Origin: Nocardioides scoriae
Lineage (GTDB): Bacteria; Actinomycetota; Actinomycetes; Propionibacteriales; Nocardioidaceae
DNA: 64,000 bases
Assembly: GCF_900104965.1 (NCBI RefSeq)
Contig: NZ_LT629757.1
Span: 1,736,001 to 1,800,000 of the forward strand
Direction: 5' to 3'
The position numbers and the translations under genes are program-made. The first letter of the stretch is position 1, and the number at the start of each line of letters is the position of its first letter. This document shows positions 37,017 through 45,031 of the stretch, in pieces. The notes under the pieces are model-generated. The model saw only the letters and a list, made by a program, of their open reading frames with translations. It was not told where the DNA came from and ran no database searches.

Positions 37017-37385
37017 GTGGAGACCGCATCGATCACGGCGTGGACGCTCATGAACGAGGTGCCCGTGCCCGACGACGTCCAGGGCGTCCTCGTCGAGGGC
37101 GAGCAGGCGGTGACGGCGTTCCGCACCTTCCGCGACACCGCCATCTTCACCACCAAGCGGCTCATCGTCCGCGACGCCCAGGGCCTGCGCGGCAAGAAGG
37201 TCGAGATCTACTCGCTGCCCTACAGCGCCATCAACATGTGGTCGTCGGAGAACGCCCACGGCCTGCTCGACGTCAACGCCGAGATCGAGCTGTGGACCCG
37301 GGCGGGCCACATCAAGATCAACGTCGGCAAGGGTGCCGACGTGCGGCGCATCGACCAGCTGATCGCCTGGGCCGTGCTGCGCTGA
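37017..37385 (+). CDS. Bacterial PH-domain protein
   Basis: 122 residues forming a single bacterial pleckstrin-homology-like domain (bPH_1 type): VLVEGEQAVTAFRTFRDTAIFTTKRLIVRDAQGLRGKKVEIYSLPYSAINMWSSENA, ending in an alpha helix VRRIDQLIAWAVL. The TKRLIVRD...KVEIYSLPY pattern is diagnostic. GGAGGAGG precedes the GTG start. Cytoplasmic; cellular role unknown. Confidence 0.85.
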   Translation: METASITAWTLMNEVPVPDDVQGVLVEGEQAVTAFRTFRDTAIFTTKRLIVRDAQGLRGKKVEIYSLPYSAINMWSSENAHGLLDVNAEIELWTRAGHIKINVGKGADVRRIDQLIAWAVLR

Positions 37386-37409
37386 GCCCGCCGGGGCCGC
37401 GCTGTCGGC

Positions 37410-38018
37410 TCACGCCCGTCCGAGCAGCCGGCGGTGCTTGGTGTAGCCGTCGCCCACCACCACGAACAGCGCGGCCACCCCGAAGATCTGGGCCGCCACC
37501 CGGTCCGCGACCGACAGCACGGAGCTGGTCGCCTCCGGTCCTGCGCTGTCGCGCGCGCCCCACCCGGTGCCCACCGCGACGGCGACCAGCATCGCGACCA
37601 GGAGCACCGCCCAGGCGGCGGCCAGCACGCGCATCGGCGCCGTCGCGTCGTCGAAGTCGATCGCCGCCACCCCGGCACGCCGGAGCAGGGTGGCGAGCGT
37701 GCTCCCCGCGAGGGCTGCGGTGCTGCCGAACCCGAGGGCCGCGACGGTGGAGCCGGGCACGTCCGGCGTCGTCACCGCCAGCAGCAGGAACAGCAGGCTC
37801 AGGCCCGTCGCCGACCAGTAGGTCACCACCCACCCCAGCTGGTAGCCGCGCCGCTGCACCGACCTCGCGGGCTCGTCGGGGCCCTCGCCGTCCACCCACC
37901 AGACCCACCCGGCGGGAGCGGGCGGCCACGCGGGATCCGGCTGCCAGTCGGCGGGCGGCGTCCAGCCCTGCGGCGGTGCCGGCCAGCCCGGGGCCGGGTT
38001 GAAGTGCCGCTCCCTCAC
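37410..38018 (-). CDS. Four-helix membrane protein with N-terminal Pro/Trp repeat module
   Basis: 202 residues. The N-terminus has repeated P-x-G-W units (FNPAPGWPAPPQGW, PPADWQPDPAWPPAPAGWVWWVD), followed by four membrane helices and a short basic tail (YTKHRRLLGRA). GTG 38018 overlaps the stop of the preceding gene (GTGA), which shares the same module, so the two are translationally coupled and probably act together. No known function. Confidence 0.75.
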   Translation of the reverse strand: MRERHFNPAPGWPAPPQGWTPPADWQPDPAWPPAPAGWVWWVDGEGPDEPARSVQRRGYQLGWVVTYWSATGLSLLFLLLAVTTPDVPGSTVAALGFGSTAALAGSTLATLLRRAGVAAIDFDDATAPMRVLAAAWAVLLVAMLVAVAVGTGWGARDSAGPEATSSVLSVADRVAAQIFGVAALFVVVGDGYTKHRRLLGRA

Positions 38019-38890
38019 GACCCCGCCTCCGGACACAGGTCGGCACTCGTCACGTACTCGGTCCTGCCCACCGCCCAGAGCTGGACCCGCTCGTCGCTGC
38101 CGACCCAGAAGGCCATGGACGCGTCGTACTCCTGGTCAGCGACGTCGTCCCACCGACGTTGCGGCGCAGTCAGCGCGAACCAACCACCGTCACCGGCCTG
38201 CTCGACCTGGAGCTCTGCGTAGGTGGCGCGCAGGTCGTCCAGGCTGGCACCGACCCGGAGCTCCTCGGGTGTCTCCACCACCTCGTTGGCGATAACGTAC
38301 GCCGCGACCGCGTCCTCGGCGTCGGTCACGACCGCCACCTGGTGCGGGGCGTCGCGGTAGACCGCGCAGGACCGCTCCCGGCGCACCAGCTCGTCCAGCT
38401 GCAGGTCGGTGGAGGCTGCCGCCATCGGCCGGGGACTGCCGACCTCGCCCCCGACCAGGCCGCCGGGTCCGGCCGTCTTCTGCAGGAGTCCACCCGCACC
38501 ACGGTCGAGCCCGGTCAGCCACTCCTCGGCGGCCCCGAGGTCGCTGCCGTAGCGCCTGGTGCTGCACGACGTGCCGGTCGAGGGGCAAGGCGATGCCGGG
38601 GTGCCGCTCGCGTCGGTCGCGGCCCGCGACGGGCCGATCACCGACGGCTCCGTCGTGGACGTGGCCCCGATCGCGTGCAGCAGCGCGACCGCTCCGGCGA
38701 CGGCCACGCCCACAGCTGCGGCAGCGAGCGCCCGGCGCCTGCCCCGACGTGGCGTCTGCTCGTCGTCGACCCACAGCGGCCAACCCGGCGGCGCCGGCCC
38801 CCACGAGGGGTCCGGTTGCCAGCCGGCCGGCGGGCTCCAGCCCTCTGGAGGGACGGGCCAGGTGGAAGGTGGGTTGAAGCGGGTCGCCAT
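38015..38890 (-). CDS. Membrane-anchored protein with N-terminal Pro/Trp repeat module
   Basis: 291 residues. The first 42 residues repeat the P-x-G-W pattern of the next gene (FNPPSTWPVPPEGW, PPAGWQPDPSWGPAPPGW). A basic stretch (PRRGRRR) and one membrane helix follow, then an extracellular domain with four Cys (SPCPSTGTSCS, ERSCAVY, ADLCPE). A GGAGG site precedes ATG 38890. The cytoplasmic module may bind a shared partner; this is inference. Confidence 0.75.
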   Translation of the reverse strand: MATRFNPPSTWPVPPEGWSPPAGWQPDPSWGPAPPGWPLWVDDEQTPRRGRRRALAAAAVGVAVAGAVALLHAIGATSTTEPSVIGPSRAATDASGTPASPCPSTGTSCSTRRYGSDLGAAEEWLTGLDRGAGGLLQKTAGPGGLVGGEVGSPRPMAAASTDLQLDELVRRERSCAVYRDAPHQVAVVTDAEDAVAAYVIANEVVETPEELRVGASLDDLRATYAELQVEQAGDGGWFALTAPQRRWDDVADQEYDASMAFWVGSDERVQLWAVGRTEYVTSADLCPEAGS

Positions 38891-38973
38891 CGCAGCGCCT
38901 CCGTCGCATGGGGGTCGTCACCCACAGGGGACGGCGGGCCTCGGCACAGATACCTCTGGCGCGGCCGACGTAC

Positions 38974-39017
38974 GACGCCGGCCCGGCCCCTCCGCGTGGA
39001 GGGACCGGGCCGGCGTC
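38974..39017. terminator. 20-base hairpin after nrdJ
   Basis: Twenty bases at 38974-38993 pair with 38998-39017 over a four-base GCGT loop, with a single mismatch. It lies 13 bases beyond the nrdJ stop (39030) and should end the nrdR-nrdJ transcript. Confidence 0.88.
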
Positions 39018-39029
39018 GTGGGGCGTCGG

Positions 39030-41939
39030 TCAGCTGCAGCCGCTGGTGGAGCCGCAGCCCTCGCAGACGTAGCAGGAGCCCGCCGGGCGCATCTTGGTGC
39101 CGCAGGTCATGCACAGCGGCGAGTCGATGGCGCTGCCGGTGATCTTCTCGAGCAGCTCGGCCGAGGTGCGGGCCTCGTGGCTCGTGACCTTGGCGGGGAC
39201 CTCGCGGGCCTCGGCGCCGTGGGTGTCCTTGGTCTCGAGGTCGTCGGCGCGGTTGTCGACGTCCTTGCCGGTGCCCTTCTCCTGCGGCGCGGCCTCGGCG
39301 ATCTTCAGCTCGGCCGCCCCACCGGTCTCCTCCAGGGGCTCGTAGGAGCCGGTCTCGAGGTGGCGCTGGCGCTCCTCGGCGGAGTAGATGCCGAGCATCG
39401 AGCGCTCCTCGAAGGACAGGTAGTCCAGCGCCAGCCGGCGGAAGACGTAGTCCATGAGCGACTGCGACATCCGGATGTCGGGGTCGTCGGTCATGCCGGA
39501 GGGCTCGAAGCGCAGGTTGGTGAACTTCGAGACGTAGGTCTCCAGCGGGACGCCGTACTGCAGGCCGATCGAGACCGCGATCGAGAAGGCGTCCATCACG
39601 CCGGCCAGGGTCGAGCCCTGCTTGCCGAGCTTGAGGAAGACCTCGCCGAGCTCGCCGTCGGCGTGGGCACCGGAGGTCATGTAGCCCTCGGCGCCACCCA
39701 CCGTGAAGCTGGTGGTGAGCGAGGCACGGCTCTTGGGCAGGCGCTTGCGGAACGGCTTGTGGACCTCGACGACCTTGGTCTCGACCACGGGGGCGTCGAC
39801 GCTCTGGCCCTGGTCCTTCTTCGCCTGGTCGGACTTGCCGTCCGAGAGGGGCTGGCCGACCTTGCAGTTGTCGCGGTAGATCGCGGTCGCCTTGAGGCCG
39901 AGCTTCCAGCTCTGCAGGTAGACGTCCTCGATCTCCTCGACGGTCGCCGACTCGGGCAGGTTGACCGTCTTCGAGATCGCGCCGGACAGGAACGGCTGGC
40001 AGGCCGCCATCATCCGGACGTGGCCCATGGGCTTGAGCGAGCGCGCGCCCATGGCGGTGTCGAAGATCTCGTAGTGCTCGGTCTTGAGGCCGGGCGCGTC
40101 GATGACGTGGCCCTTGTCGGCGATGAACTCGACGATCGCCTCGATGGACTCGGTCTGGTAGCCGAGCTTCTTCAGCGCCCGCGGGATCGTCTGGTTGACG
40201 ATCTGCATGGAGCCGCCGCCGACGAGCTTCTTGAACTTGACCAGCGAGAAGTCCGGCTCGATGCCGGTGGTGTCGCAGTCCATCATGAAGCCGATGGTGC
40301 CGGTGGGCGCGAGCACGGAGGCCTGCGCGTTGCGGAAGCCGTTCTTCTCGCCCAGCTTCTGGACGTCGGCCCAGGCCTGGGTGGCCAGCTTGTGCACGGC
40401 GGCGTCGGTGCCGTGCAGGGTGCGCACGACGTCGTTGGCGGCCTGGTGCTTGCGCATGACGCGCTTGTGGGCGTCGGCGTTGCGGGCGTAGCCGGCGTAC
40501 GGGCCCACGACCGCGGCGAGCTCGGCGCTGCGCTTGTAGGAGACGCCGGTCATCAGCGAGGTGATGGTCGCCGCCATGGAGCGGCCGCCGTCGGAGTCGT
40601 AGCCCAGGCCCATGGCCATGAGCAGCGCGCCGAGGTTGGCGTAGCCGATGCCGAGCTGGCGGTAGTTGCGGGTGGTCTCGCCGATGGGCTCCGTCGGGAA
40701 GTCGGCGAAGCAGATCGAGATGTCCATCGCGGTGATGATCAGCTCGACGGCCTGCGCGAACAGCGGGGCGTCAAAGGTGTCGTCGTCCTTGAGGAACTTG
40801 AGCAGGTTGAGCGAGGCCAGGTTGCACGAGGAGTTGTCGAGCGACATGTACTCCGAGCAGGGGTTGGACGCGGTGATGCGGCCCGTCTCGGGGTTGGTGT
40901 GCCAGTCGTTGATGGTGTCGTCGTACTGCAGGCCCGGGTCGGCGCAGGCCCACGCGGCTTCGCTGATCTTGGTGAACAGCGCACGGGCGTCGACGGTCTC
41001 GATGACCTCGCCGGTGTCGCGGGCCCGCAGGCCGAAGCCGGTGCCGTCCTCGACGGCGCGCATGAACTCGTCGCTGACGCGGACCGAGTTGTTGGCGTTC
41101 TGGTACTGCACGGAGGTGATGTCGTTGCCGCCGAGGTCCATGTCGAACCCGGCGTCGCGCAGCGCGCGGATCTTGTCCTCCTCCTTCATCTTCGTCTCGA
41201 CGAACTCGACGATGTCGGGGTGGTCGACGTCGAGGACGACCATCTTGGCCGCCCGGCGCGTGGCGCCGCCCGACTTGATGGTGCCCGCGGAGGCGTCGGC
41301 ACCGCGCATGAAGGAGACGGGGCCGCTGGCGGTGCCACCCGAGGAGAGCAGCTCCTTGGAGGACCGGATCCGCGACAGGTTGAGGCCGGCGCCGGAGCCG
41401 CCCTTGAAGATGAACCCCTCCTCCTTGTACCAGTTGAGGATCGAGTCCATCGAGTCGTCGACCGAGAGGATGAAGCAGGCCGAGACCTGCTGCGGGCTCG
41501 GCGTGCCGACGTTGAACCACACGGGCGAGTTGAACGAGAAGTACTGGTGGACCAGCAGCCAGGTGAGCTCGTGCTCGAAGACCTGGGCGTCCTTCTCGGT
41601 GGCGAAGTAGCCGTGCTCGAGACCGGCGGCGACGTAGGTCTTCACGACCCGGTCGACGAGCTGCTTGAGGCTCCACTCGCGGCTGTCGGTGCCGACGGCG
41701 CCGCGGAAGTACTTCGTGGTGACGATCGTGGAGGCGTTGACGCTCCAGAAGTCGGGGTACTCGACGCCGCGCTGCTCGAAGACGGTCGCGCCGGTCTTCC
41801 AGTTGGTCTGGACGACGTCGCGTCGCTCCCAGGTGAGCTCGTCGTAGGGGTGGACGCCGGGCGTCGAGAAGGTCTGCTCGATCTTGAGACCCTTGCGTCG
41901 TCCGCGTGCTGTGCCGGTGCTGCTCACCGTTTCGGTCAT
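39030..41939 (-). CDS. nrdJ: NrdJ, vitamin B12-dependent ribonucleotide reductase
   Basis: 969-residue class II (adenosylcobalamin-dependent) reductase making dNTPs without oxygen. It shows the redox Cys in SACFILSV, the NPCSE active-site triad and SSCNLASLNL, KPMGHVRMMAACQPFLSGAISKTVN, and the Cys-rich C-terminus CMTCGTKMRPAGSCYVCEGCGSTSGCS that holds zinc or relays electrons. ATG 41939 has GGGGAAG close before it. It follows nrdR by 132 bases and shares its promoter. The enzyme makes growth depend on B12 supply unless another reductase exists elsewhere. Confidence 0.97.
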   Translation of the reverse strand: MTETVSSTGTARGRRKGLKIEQTFSTPGVHPYDELTWERRDVVQTNWKTGATVFEQRGVEYPDFWSVNASTIVTTKYFRGAVGTDSREWSLKQLVDRVVKTYVAAGLEHGYFATEKDAQVFEHELTWLLVHQYFSFNSPVWFNVGTPSPQQVSACFILSVDDSMDSILNWYKEEGFIFKGGSGAGLNLSRIRSSKELLSSGGTASGPVSFMRGADASAGTIKSGGATRRAAKMVVLDVDHPDIVEFVETKMKEEDKIRALRDAGFDMDLGGNDITSVQYQNANNSVRVSDEFMRAVEDGTGFGLRARDTGEVIETVDARALFTKISEAAWACADPGLQYDDTINDWHTNPETGRITASNPCSEYMSLDNSSCNLASLNLLKFLKDDDTFDAPLFAQAVELIITAMDISICFADFPTEPIGETTRNYRQLGIGYANLGALLMAMGLGYDSDGGRSMAATITSLMTGVSYKRSAELAAVVGPYAGYARNADAHKRVMRKHQAANDVVRTLHGTDAAVHKLATQAWADVQKLGEKNGFRNAQASVLAPTGTIGFMMDCDTTGIEPDFSLVKFKKLVGGGSMQIVNQTIPRALKKLGYQTESIEAIVEFIADKGHVIDAPGLKTEHYEIFDTAMGARSLKPMGHVRMMAACQPFLSGAISKTVNLPESATVEEIEDVYLQSWKLGLKATAIYRDNCKVGQPLSDGKSDQAKKDQGQSVDAPVVETKVVEVHKPFRKRLPKSRASLTTSFTVGGAEGYMTSGAHADGELGEVFLKLGKQGSTLAGVMDAFSIAVSIGLQYGVPLETYVSKFTNLRFEPSGMTDDPDIRMSQSLMDYVFRRLALDYLSFEERSMLGIYSAEERQRHLETGSYEPLEETGGAAELKIAEAAPQEKGTGKDVDNRADDLETKDTHGAEAREVPAKVTSHEARTSAELLEKITGSAIDSPLCMTCGTKMRPAGSCYVCEGCGSTSGCS

Positions 41940-42071
41940 CTTCCCCTGCTCCCTGGTGTGGTGGTGCTCGTCGTCGTGCTGGTCGTCATGGGTGTAGCTC
42001 GTGGTGCTGGATCTGGTCGTACGTGGTGGCCCCGCGCGCCGCTTCCCCACGGCGCACGGGGCTGCTCGTGG

Positions 42072-42590
42072 TCAGCCCGTGGGCTGAGGGGTGGGGACCA
42101 GCGCGTCGGGGGCGCTGGTCCCATCGTGGCCGGGACCACTGACAGTCGGATCGGTGCGCAGCAGCGCGATCTCGCTCTCGAAGTCGGCGGCGCTCTGGAA
42201 CGACTTGTAGACGCTGGCGAAGCGCAGGTACGCCACGGCGTCCAGCTCGCGCAGCGGGCCGAGGATGGCCAGGCCGACCTCGTGGGCCGGCACCTCGGCG
42301 CGCCCGTTGGCCCGCAGCACGTCCTCGACGACCTGGCCCAGCCGGGCGAGGTCGCCCTCGGAGACCGGGCGGCCCTTGCAGGCCTTGCGGACCCCGGCGA
42401 CGGCCTTGTCGCGGGTGAACGGCTCGGTGGCCCCGCTGCGCTTGCAGACCACCAGCTGCATCTGCTCGACCGTGGAGAACCGCTTCTCGCAGGTCGGGCA
42501 GGTGCGGCGGCGACGAATCGCCGTGCCGTCCTCGGCGACGCGCGAGTCGAGGACCCGGGTGTCGGTGCTGCGACAGAAGGGACAGTGCAT
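42072..42590 (-). CDS. nrdR: NrdR, transcriptional repressor of ribonucleotide reductase
   Basis: 172 residues. The zinc ribbon uses Cys3, Cys6, Cys31 and Cys34 ([15 protein letters not shown]); an ATP-cone domain (about 46-136) senses ATP/dATP. The C-terminal 25 residues are a Pro/Gly/Thr-rich tail not needed for the fold. GGAGGG precedes ATG 42590. Two NrdR boxes lie upstream, so it represses itself and nrdJ when dATP is high. Confidence 0.97.
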   Translation of the reverse strand: MHCPFCRSTDTRVLDSRVAEDGTAIRRRRTCPTCEKRFSTVEQMQLVVCKRSGATEPFTRDKAVAGVRKACKGRPVSEGDLARLGQVVEDVLRANGRAEVPAHEVGLAILGPLRELDAVAYLRFASVYKSFQSAADFESEIALLRTDPTVSGPGHDGTSAPDALVPTPQPTG

Positions 42591-42686
42591 CGGGCCCTCC
42601 TCTCGAGGGTTCAACCTGTGGTCAGGCCTGTGGATTCCGTGTGGACGACGGGGGTTCCCTGTGAGTAACCCGACCCGCCCTGTGGG

Positions 42687-42730
42687 ACTAGATGTGGATA
42701 ACTACATCCGTGTAACTACTAGATGTAGTG
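42687..42730 (-). promoter_or_regulatory. Paired NrdR boxes of the nrdR-nrdJ promoter
   Basis: ACTAGATGTGG (42687-42697) and ACTAGATGTAGTG (42718-42730) are matches to the actinobacterial NrdR box. Their starts are 31 bases apart, three helical turns, the usual arrangement for cooperative NrdR binding. They lie about 100-140 bases upstream of nrdR. Confidence 0.85.
42693..42701 (-). promoter_or_regulatory. Perfect DnaA box between and overlapping the NrdR boxes
   Basis: TTATCCACA on the minus strand is the exact consensus DnaA box. It overlaps the end of the distal NrdR box and lies in the spacer before the proximal one. In a genome this GC-rich a chance AT-rich 9-mer is uncommon, and E. coli nrdAB is known to be DnaA-controlled. 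Confidence 0.55.
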
Positions 42731-42964
42731 AACCGTAGACCGCGCCGCCGACGCCGTGCAACCAACCGCGGCGTGTCGATCTGGGTGGTTGTGGCGTGTT
42801 CCGTCATCCGTGCAGGTCAGCGCCGCGATCCGTCTCGAAATTCGGTGCGCGCGTCCGGTAGTCCACCGCGTGTCCACCTCCAGGTCACCCGTGCGGACGT
42901 CTCCTCCACACCCGGTTCTGGGGTTGTGGACCGCGACGGAGTGTCAGCCACCACACTGGCTGCC
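42731..42964. other. Intergenic region beyond the NrdR boxes
   Basis: Together with the NrdR boxes and nrdR leader this makes a 374-base gene-free stretch (42591-42964). The part on this side holds no open frame I would call. Its right end contains CACACT (42952-42957), a -10-like hexamer seven bases before the GTG of the next gene. Base composition is slightly less GC-rich than the coding regions. Confidence 0.4.
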
Positions 42965-43291
42965 GTGAGCGACACCGCGCGGCACCGCGCCACCGAGCGC
43001 ACCCGGCGCCCTGCCGAGCCCGGCCCGGGCGCCGGCCGGCGACGTCGCCGGCTCGCCCTGCTGGGCCTCGGATGCCTCGCGGCCCTCGCGGCGTGGCTCG
43101 TCCTCGTCGCGGTCTGCATCGACCTCGGTCGCGAGCTGCGTGCCGGGGACGGCAGCCCGTGGCTGGTCCTGGTGGTGGCCCTCCTCGGCGCGGTCGCCTC
43201 GCTCCTCGCGGCGCTGCTGCTCGGCGTCCGGCTGCGGTCCGCGGCGCGCTCCCCCGCCCGCGTGGTCGGCCGCCGCCGGCTCGAGCGCTGA
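42965..43291 (+). CDS. Small two-helix membrane protein
   Basis: 108 residues: a basic, disordered N-terminus (RHRATERTRRPAEPGPGAGRRRRR), then two membrane helices (LALLGLGCLAALAAWLVLVAVCI and WLVLVVALLGAVASLLAALLLGV) with Arg-rich ends. No family recognised. The GTG lacks a ribosome site but follows CACACT by seven bases, as in other leaderless genes here. First gene of the group inserted between nrdR and the LysM gene. Confidence 0.6.
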   Translation: MSDTARHRATERTRRPAEPGPGAGRRRRRLALLGLGCLAALAAWLVLVAVCIDLGRELRAGDGSPWLVLVVALLGAVASLLAALLLGVRLRSAARSPARVVGRRRLER

Positions 43292-43347
43292 GGACCAGGC
43301 CCCTGCTGCGGGCTGCTGGCTGCTGGTCGGTCGTCAGCGTGCCGGAC

Positions 43348-43418
43348 GACGATCAGCTCGGCACGTCCGGTGCCCCTCCAGGCGTGGCCCAGCGGCCGCC
43401 GGCCGCGAACTGATCGTC
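43348..43418. repeat. Imperfect inverted repeat upstream of the low-GC locus
   Basis: GACGATCAG (43348-43356) and CTGATCGTC (43410-43418) are exact inverted copies 53 bases apart; extending outwards gives a looser match (CGGAC against GTCCG). It sits in the 241-base gap before the DUF6318 gene. No transposase lies inside, so it may be a protein-binding or structural element, or an old insertion scar. Confidence 0.35.
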
Positions 43419-43532
43419 TGTCCGCACGCTGCGCCCGCGAGGTTGTCCACAGGTCGGGAAGATGGTGTGGCGACGCCCTGACCTGGGTAGATACCGTCTC
43501 GACGTTCTCGGGACTAGCTGTTGAGGTGAAGG

Positions 43533-44096
43533 ATGCGTCGACTGAGCCGCGTGGTGACCAGTGTGACGAGCGTGGTGTCGCTGGCCGTGCTCGCGGGGTG
43601 CGGCGGGAGCCCTCCCGAGGCCGCCCCGGCGCCCACGCCGTCGCCCCCCACGGAGACCGCCACCCCCGAGCCTGCGGCCCCGACCCCTCCAGCAGGCCTG
43701 TCGACCAAGTCTGAATCGGGCGCCAAAGCAACGGTCGCCTACTTCTTGGCCAGCATGGCCTTCGCTGGGGACAGCGGAGATGTGTCGAACTTTCGACAGA
43801 CGTTCACCGACGAGTGCACTAAGTGCGAGGCCATCGCGCGGGGAATCGAGCGTACTTACAAGTCAGGCGGATACATCCGCGGCGGCGCGTGGAAGCCGAG
43901 CTACCTCAAGTTCTATTCGATCCAGGGTGACATCGCATATATCGATGCAGGGGTCGCCTATTCCCCTCAGGAGTACAAGCCCAAGGCTGGAAGCCCAACT
44001 CAGAAGGCCCCAGGGGGACAACGCGTTCTCAAGGCCTTTCAGCTTCGTTGGATCGCCGGCGAGTGGCGCGTAGGAGCCTTGGATCCCGAAGCATGA
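43533..44096 (+). CDS. DUF6318-family lipoprotein
   Basis: 187 residues. A lipoprotein signal (LAVLAGC, Cys at 23) and a Pro/Thr/Ala linker (24-55) precede the DUF6318 domain (SESGAKATVAYFLASMAFAGDSGDVSNFRQTFTDECTKCEAIARGIERTYK), found in many Nocardioidaceae and Micrococcales lipoproteins of unknown role; a CxxC-like ECTKC is conserved. The first 50 codons are GC-rich, but from about 43690 base use becomes clearly less GC-rich. The stop overlaps the start of the next gene. Confidence 0.8.
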   Translation: MRRLSRVVTSVTSVVSLAVLAGCGGSPPEAAPAPTPSPPTETATPEPAAPTPPAGLSTKSESGAKATVAYFLASMAFAGDSGDVSNFRQTFTDECTKCEAIARGIERTYKSGGYIRGGAWKPSYLKFYSIQGDIAYIDAGVAYSPQEYKPKAGSPTQKAPGGQRVLKAFQLRWIAGEWRVGALDPEA

Positions 44097-44956
44097 TGCG
44101 CCGACTCCTCTACATCACGGCACTGCTCCTCTTCGCATGTTGTCCAGTTGCATCCGCCGACACGGACGTCCGTCCAGGCCCGGCGAACACGTTTGAAACG
44201 TGGACCAAGGAGGCCAAGCAGCAATCACTGATCGATTCGCAGAACCCTGCTTCACCTCAGATCTCAAGGGCGCAAAGGCCAGCGATGAACAGCAGCCAGC
44301 CCATAGTGACCTATGACTACCGAAACCCCTGCGACTCAGGAGTCGGGAATCCCGCCACGGGCGCGGGCGTCTGCCCCAACACTTGTCCGCCGGGAAGCAC
44401 CCAGTACCGACAGTGGCAGATCAGCCCCGCTGGTGAGACCCCACTGGGCTTCGTGTGCACCGGAGCAGGTGAGCCAGCTCCCGCGGCGAATGCCGCCGCC
44501 CCTCCCCCGCCCCAGGTGACCGATGCGATGGTGCTGGCGGCGTTCCGGAGGATCCCGCTGCCGGAGCTGCGGGCGCAGAGCCAGCCGGCCGACAAGACGC
44601 TCATCAACTTCGACACCATCTTCTTCACGCAGGCCGAGCCGCTGACGCGCGAGCTCACGCTGCTGGGGCAGGACGTCCGGCTGGAGATCGAGCCCAGCAC
44701 GTTCGTGTGGGACCACGGCGACGGGACGACCAGCACGACGAGGACGCCGGGGGCGGCGTACCCGAGCAAGGACGTGGTGCACCGGTACGCCGACGCCCGC
44801 GTCACCGTCGAGCACCGCGTGACGGTCACCTGGACGGCGCAGTGGTCGCTCAACGGCGGGCCGCTGCGGCCTGTCGACGGGACCGTCACCACGACCGGGC
44901 CGCAGACGCCGCTCCGTGTGGCCGAGGCCAGCCCGGCGCTGTCGGGCCAGCGCTGA
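44093..44956 (+). CDS. Secreted PKD-like domain protein
   Basis: 287 residues with a signal peptide (LLYITALLLFACCPVASA). The N-terminal half (to about 135) is Asn/Ser/Gln-rich with Cys (NPCDSG, GVCPNTCPPGS, FVCTG) and low GC; the C-terminal half is GC-rich and contains a PKD-like beta domain (LEIEPSTFVWDHGDGTTSTTRTPGAAYPSKDVVHRYADARVTVEHRVTVTWTAQW). The ATG overlaps the DUF6318 stop (ATGA). The pair looks like a coupled cell-surface or secreted module; function unknown. Confidence 0.75.
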   Translation: MMRRLLYITALLLFACCPVASADTDVRPGPANTFETWTKEAKQQSLIDSQNPASPQISRAQRPAMNSSQPIVTYDYRNPCDSGVGNPATGAGVCPNTCPPGSTQYRQWQISPAGETPLGFVCTGAGEPAPAANAAAPPPPQVTDAMVLAAFRRIPLPELRAQSQPADKTLINFDTIFFTQAEPLTRELTLLGQDVRLEIEPSTFVWDHGDGTTSTTRTPGAAYPSKDVVHRYADARVTVEHRVTVTWTAQWSLNGGPLRPVDGTVTTTGPQTPLRVAEASPALSGQR

Positions 44957-44965
44957 GGACGTGCT

Positions 44966-45001
44966 GACCAGCGCCCGACCACGGGCTCCGCGGCGCTGGT
45001 C
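44966..45001 (+). terminator. Hairpin after the PKD-like gene
   Basis: GACCAGCGCC (44966-44975) pairs perfectly with 44992-45001 over a 16-base loop, ten bases after the stop codon. It separates this locus from the lysoplasmalogenase gene. Confidence 0.65.
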
Positions 45002-45031
45002 CCGCGCGGTTCGCGGGGCCACACTGCTCCC

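Noticed and set aside
38559-42668. A very long open frame antisense to nrdJ and nrdR
   Set aside because: High GC leaves few stop codons in shadow frames. The translation is low-complexity Gly/Val/Leu/Asp, and the opposite strand encodes well-conserved NrdJ and NrdR.
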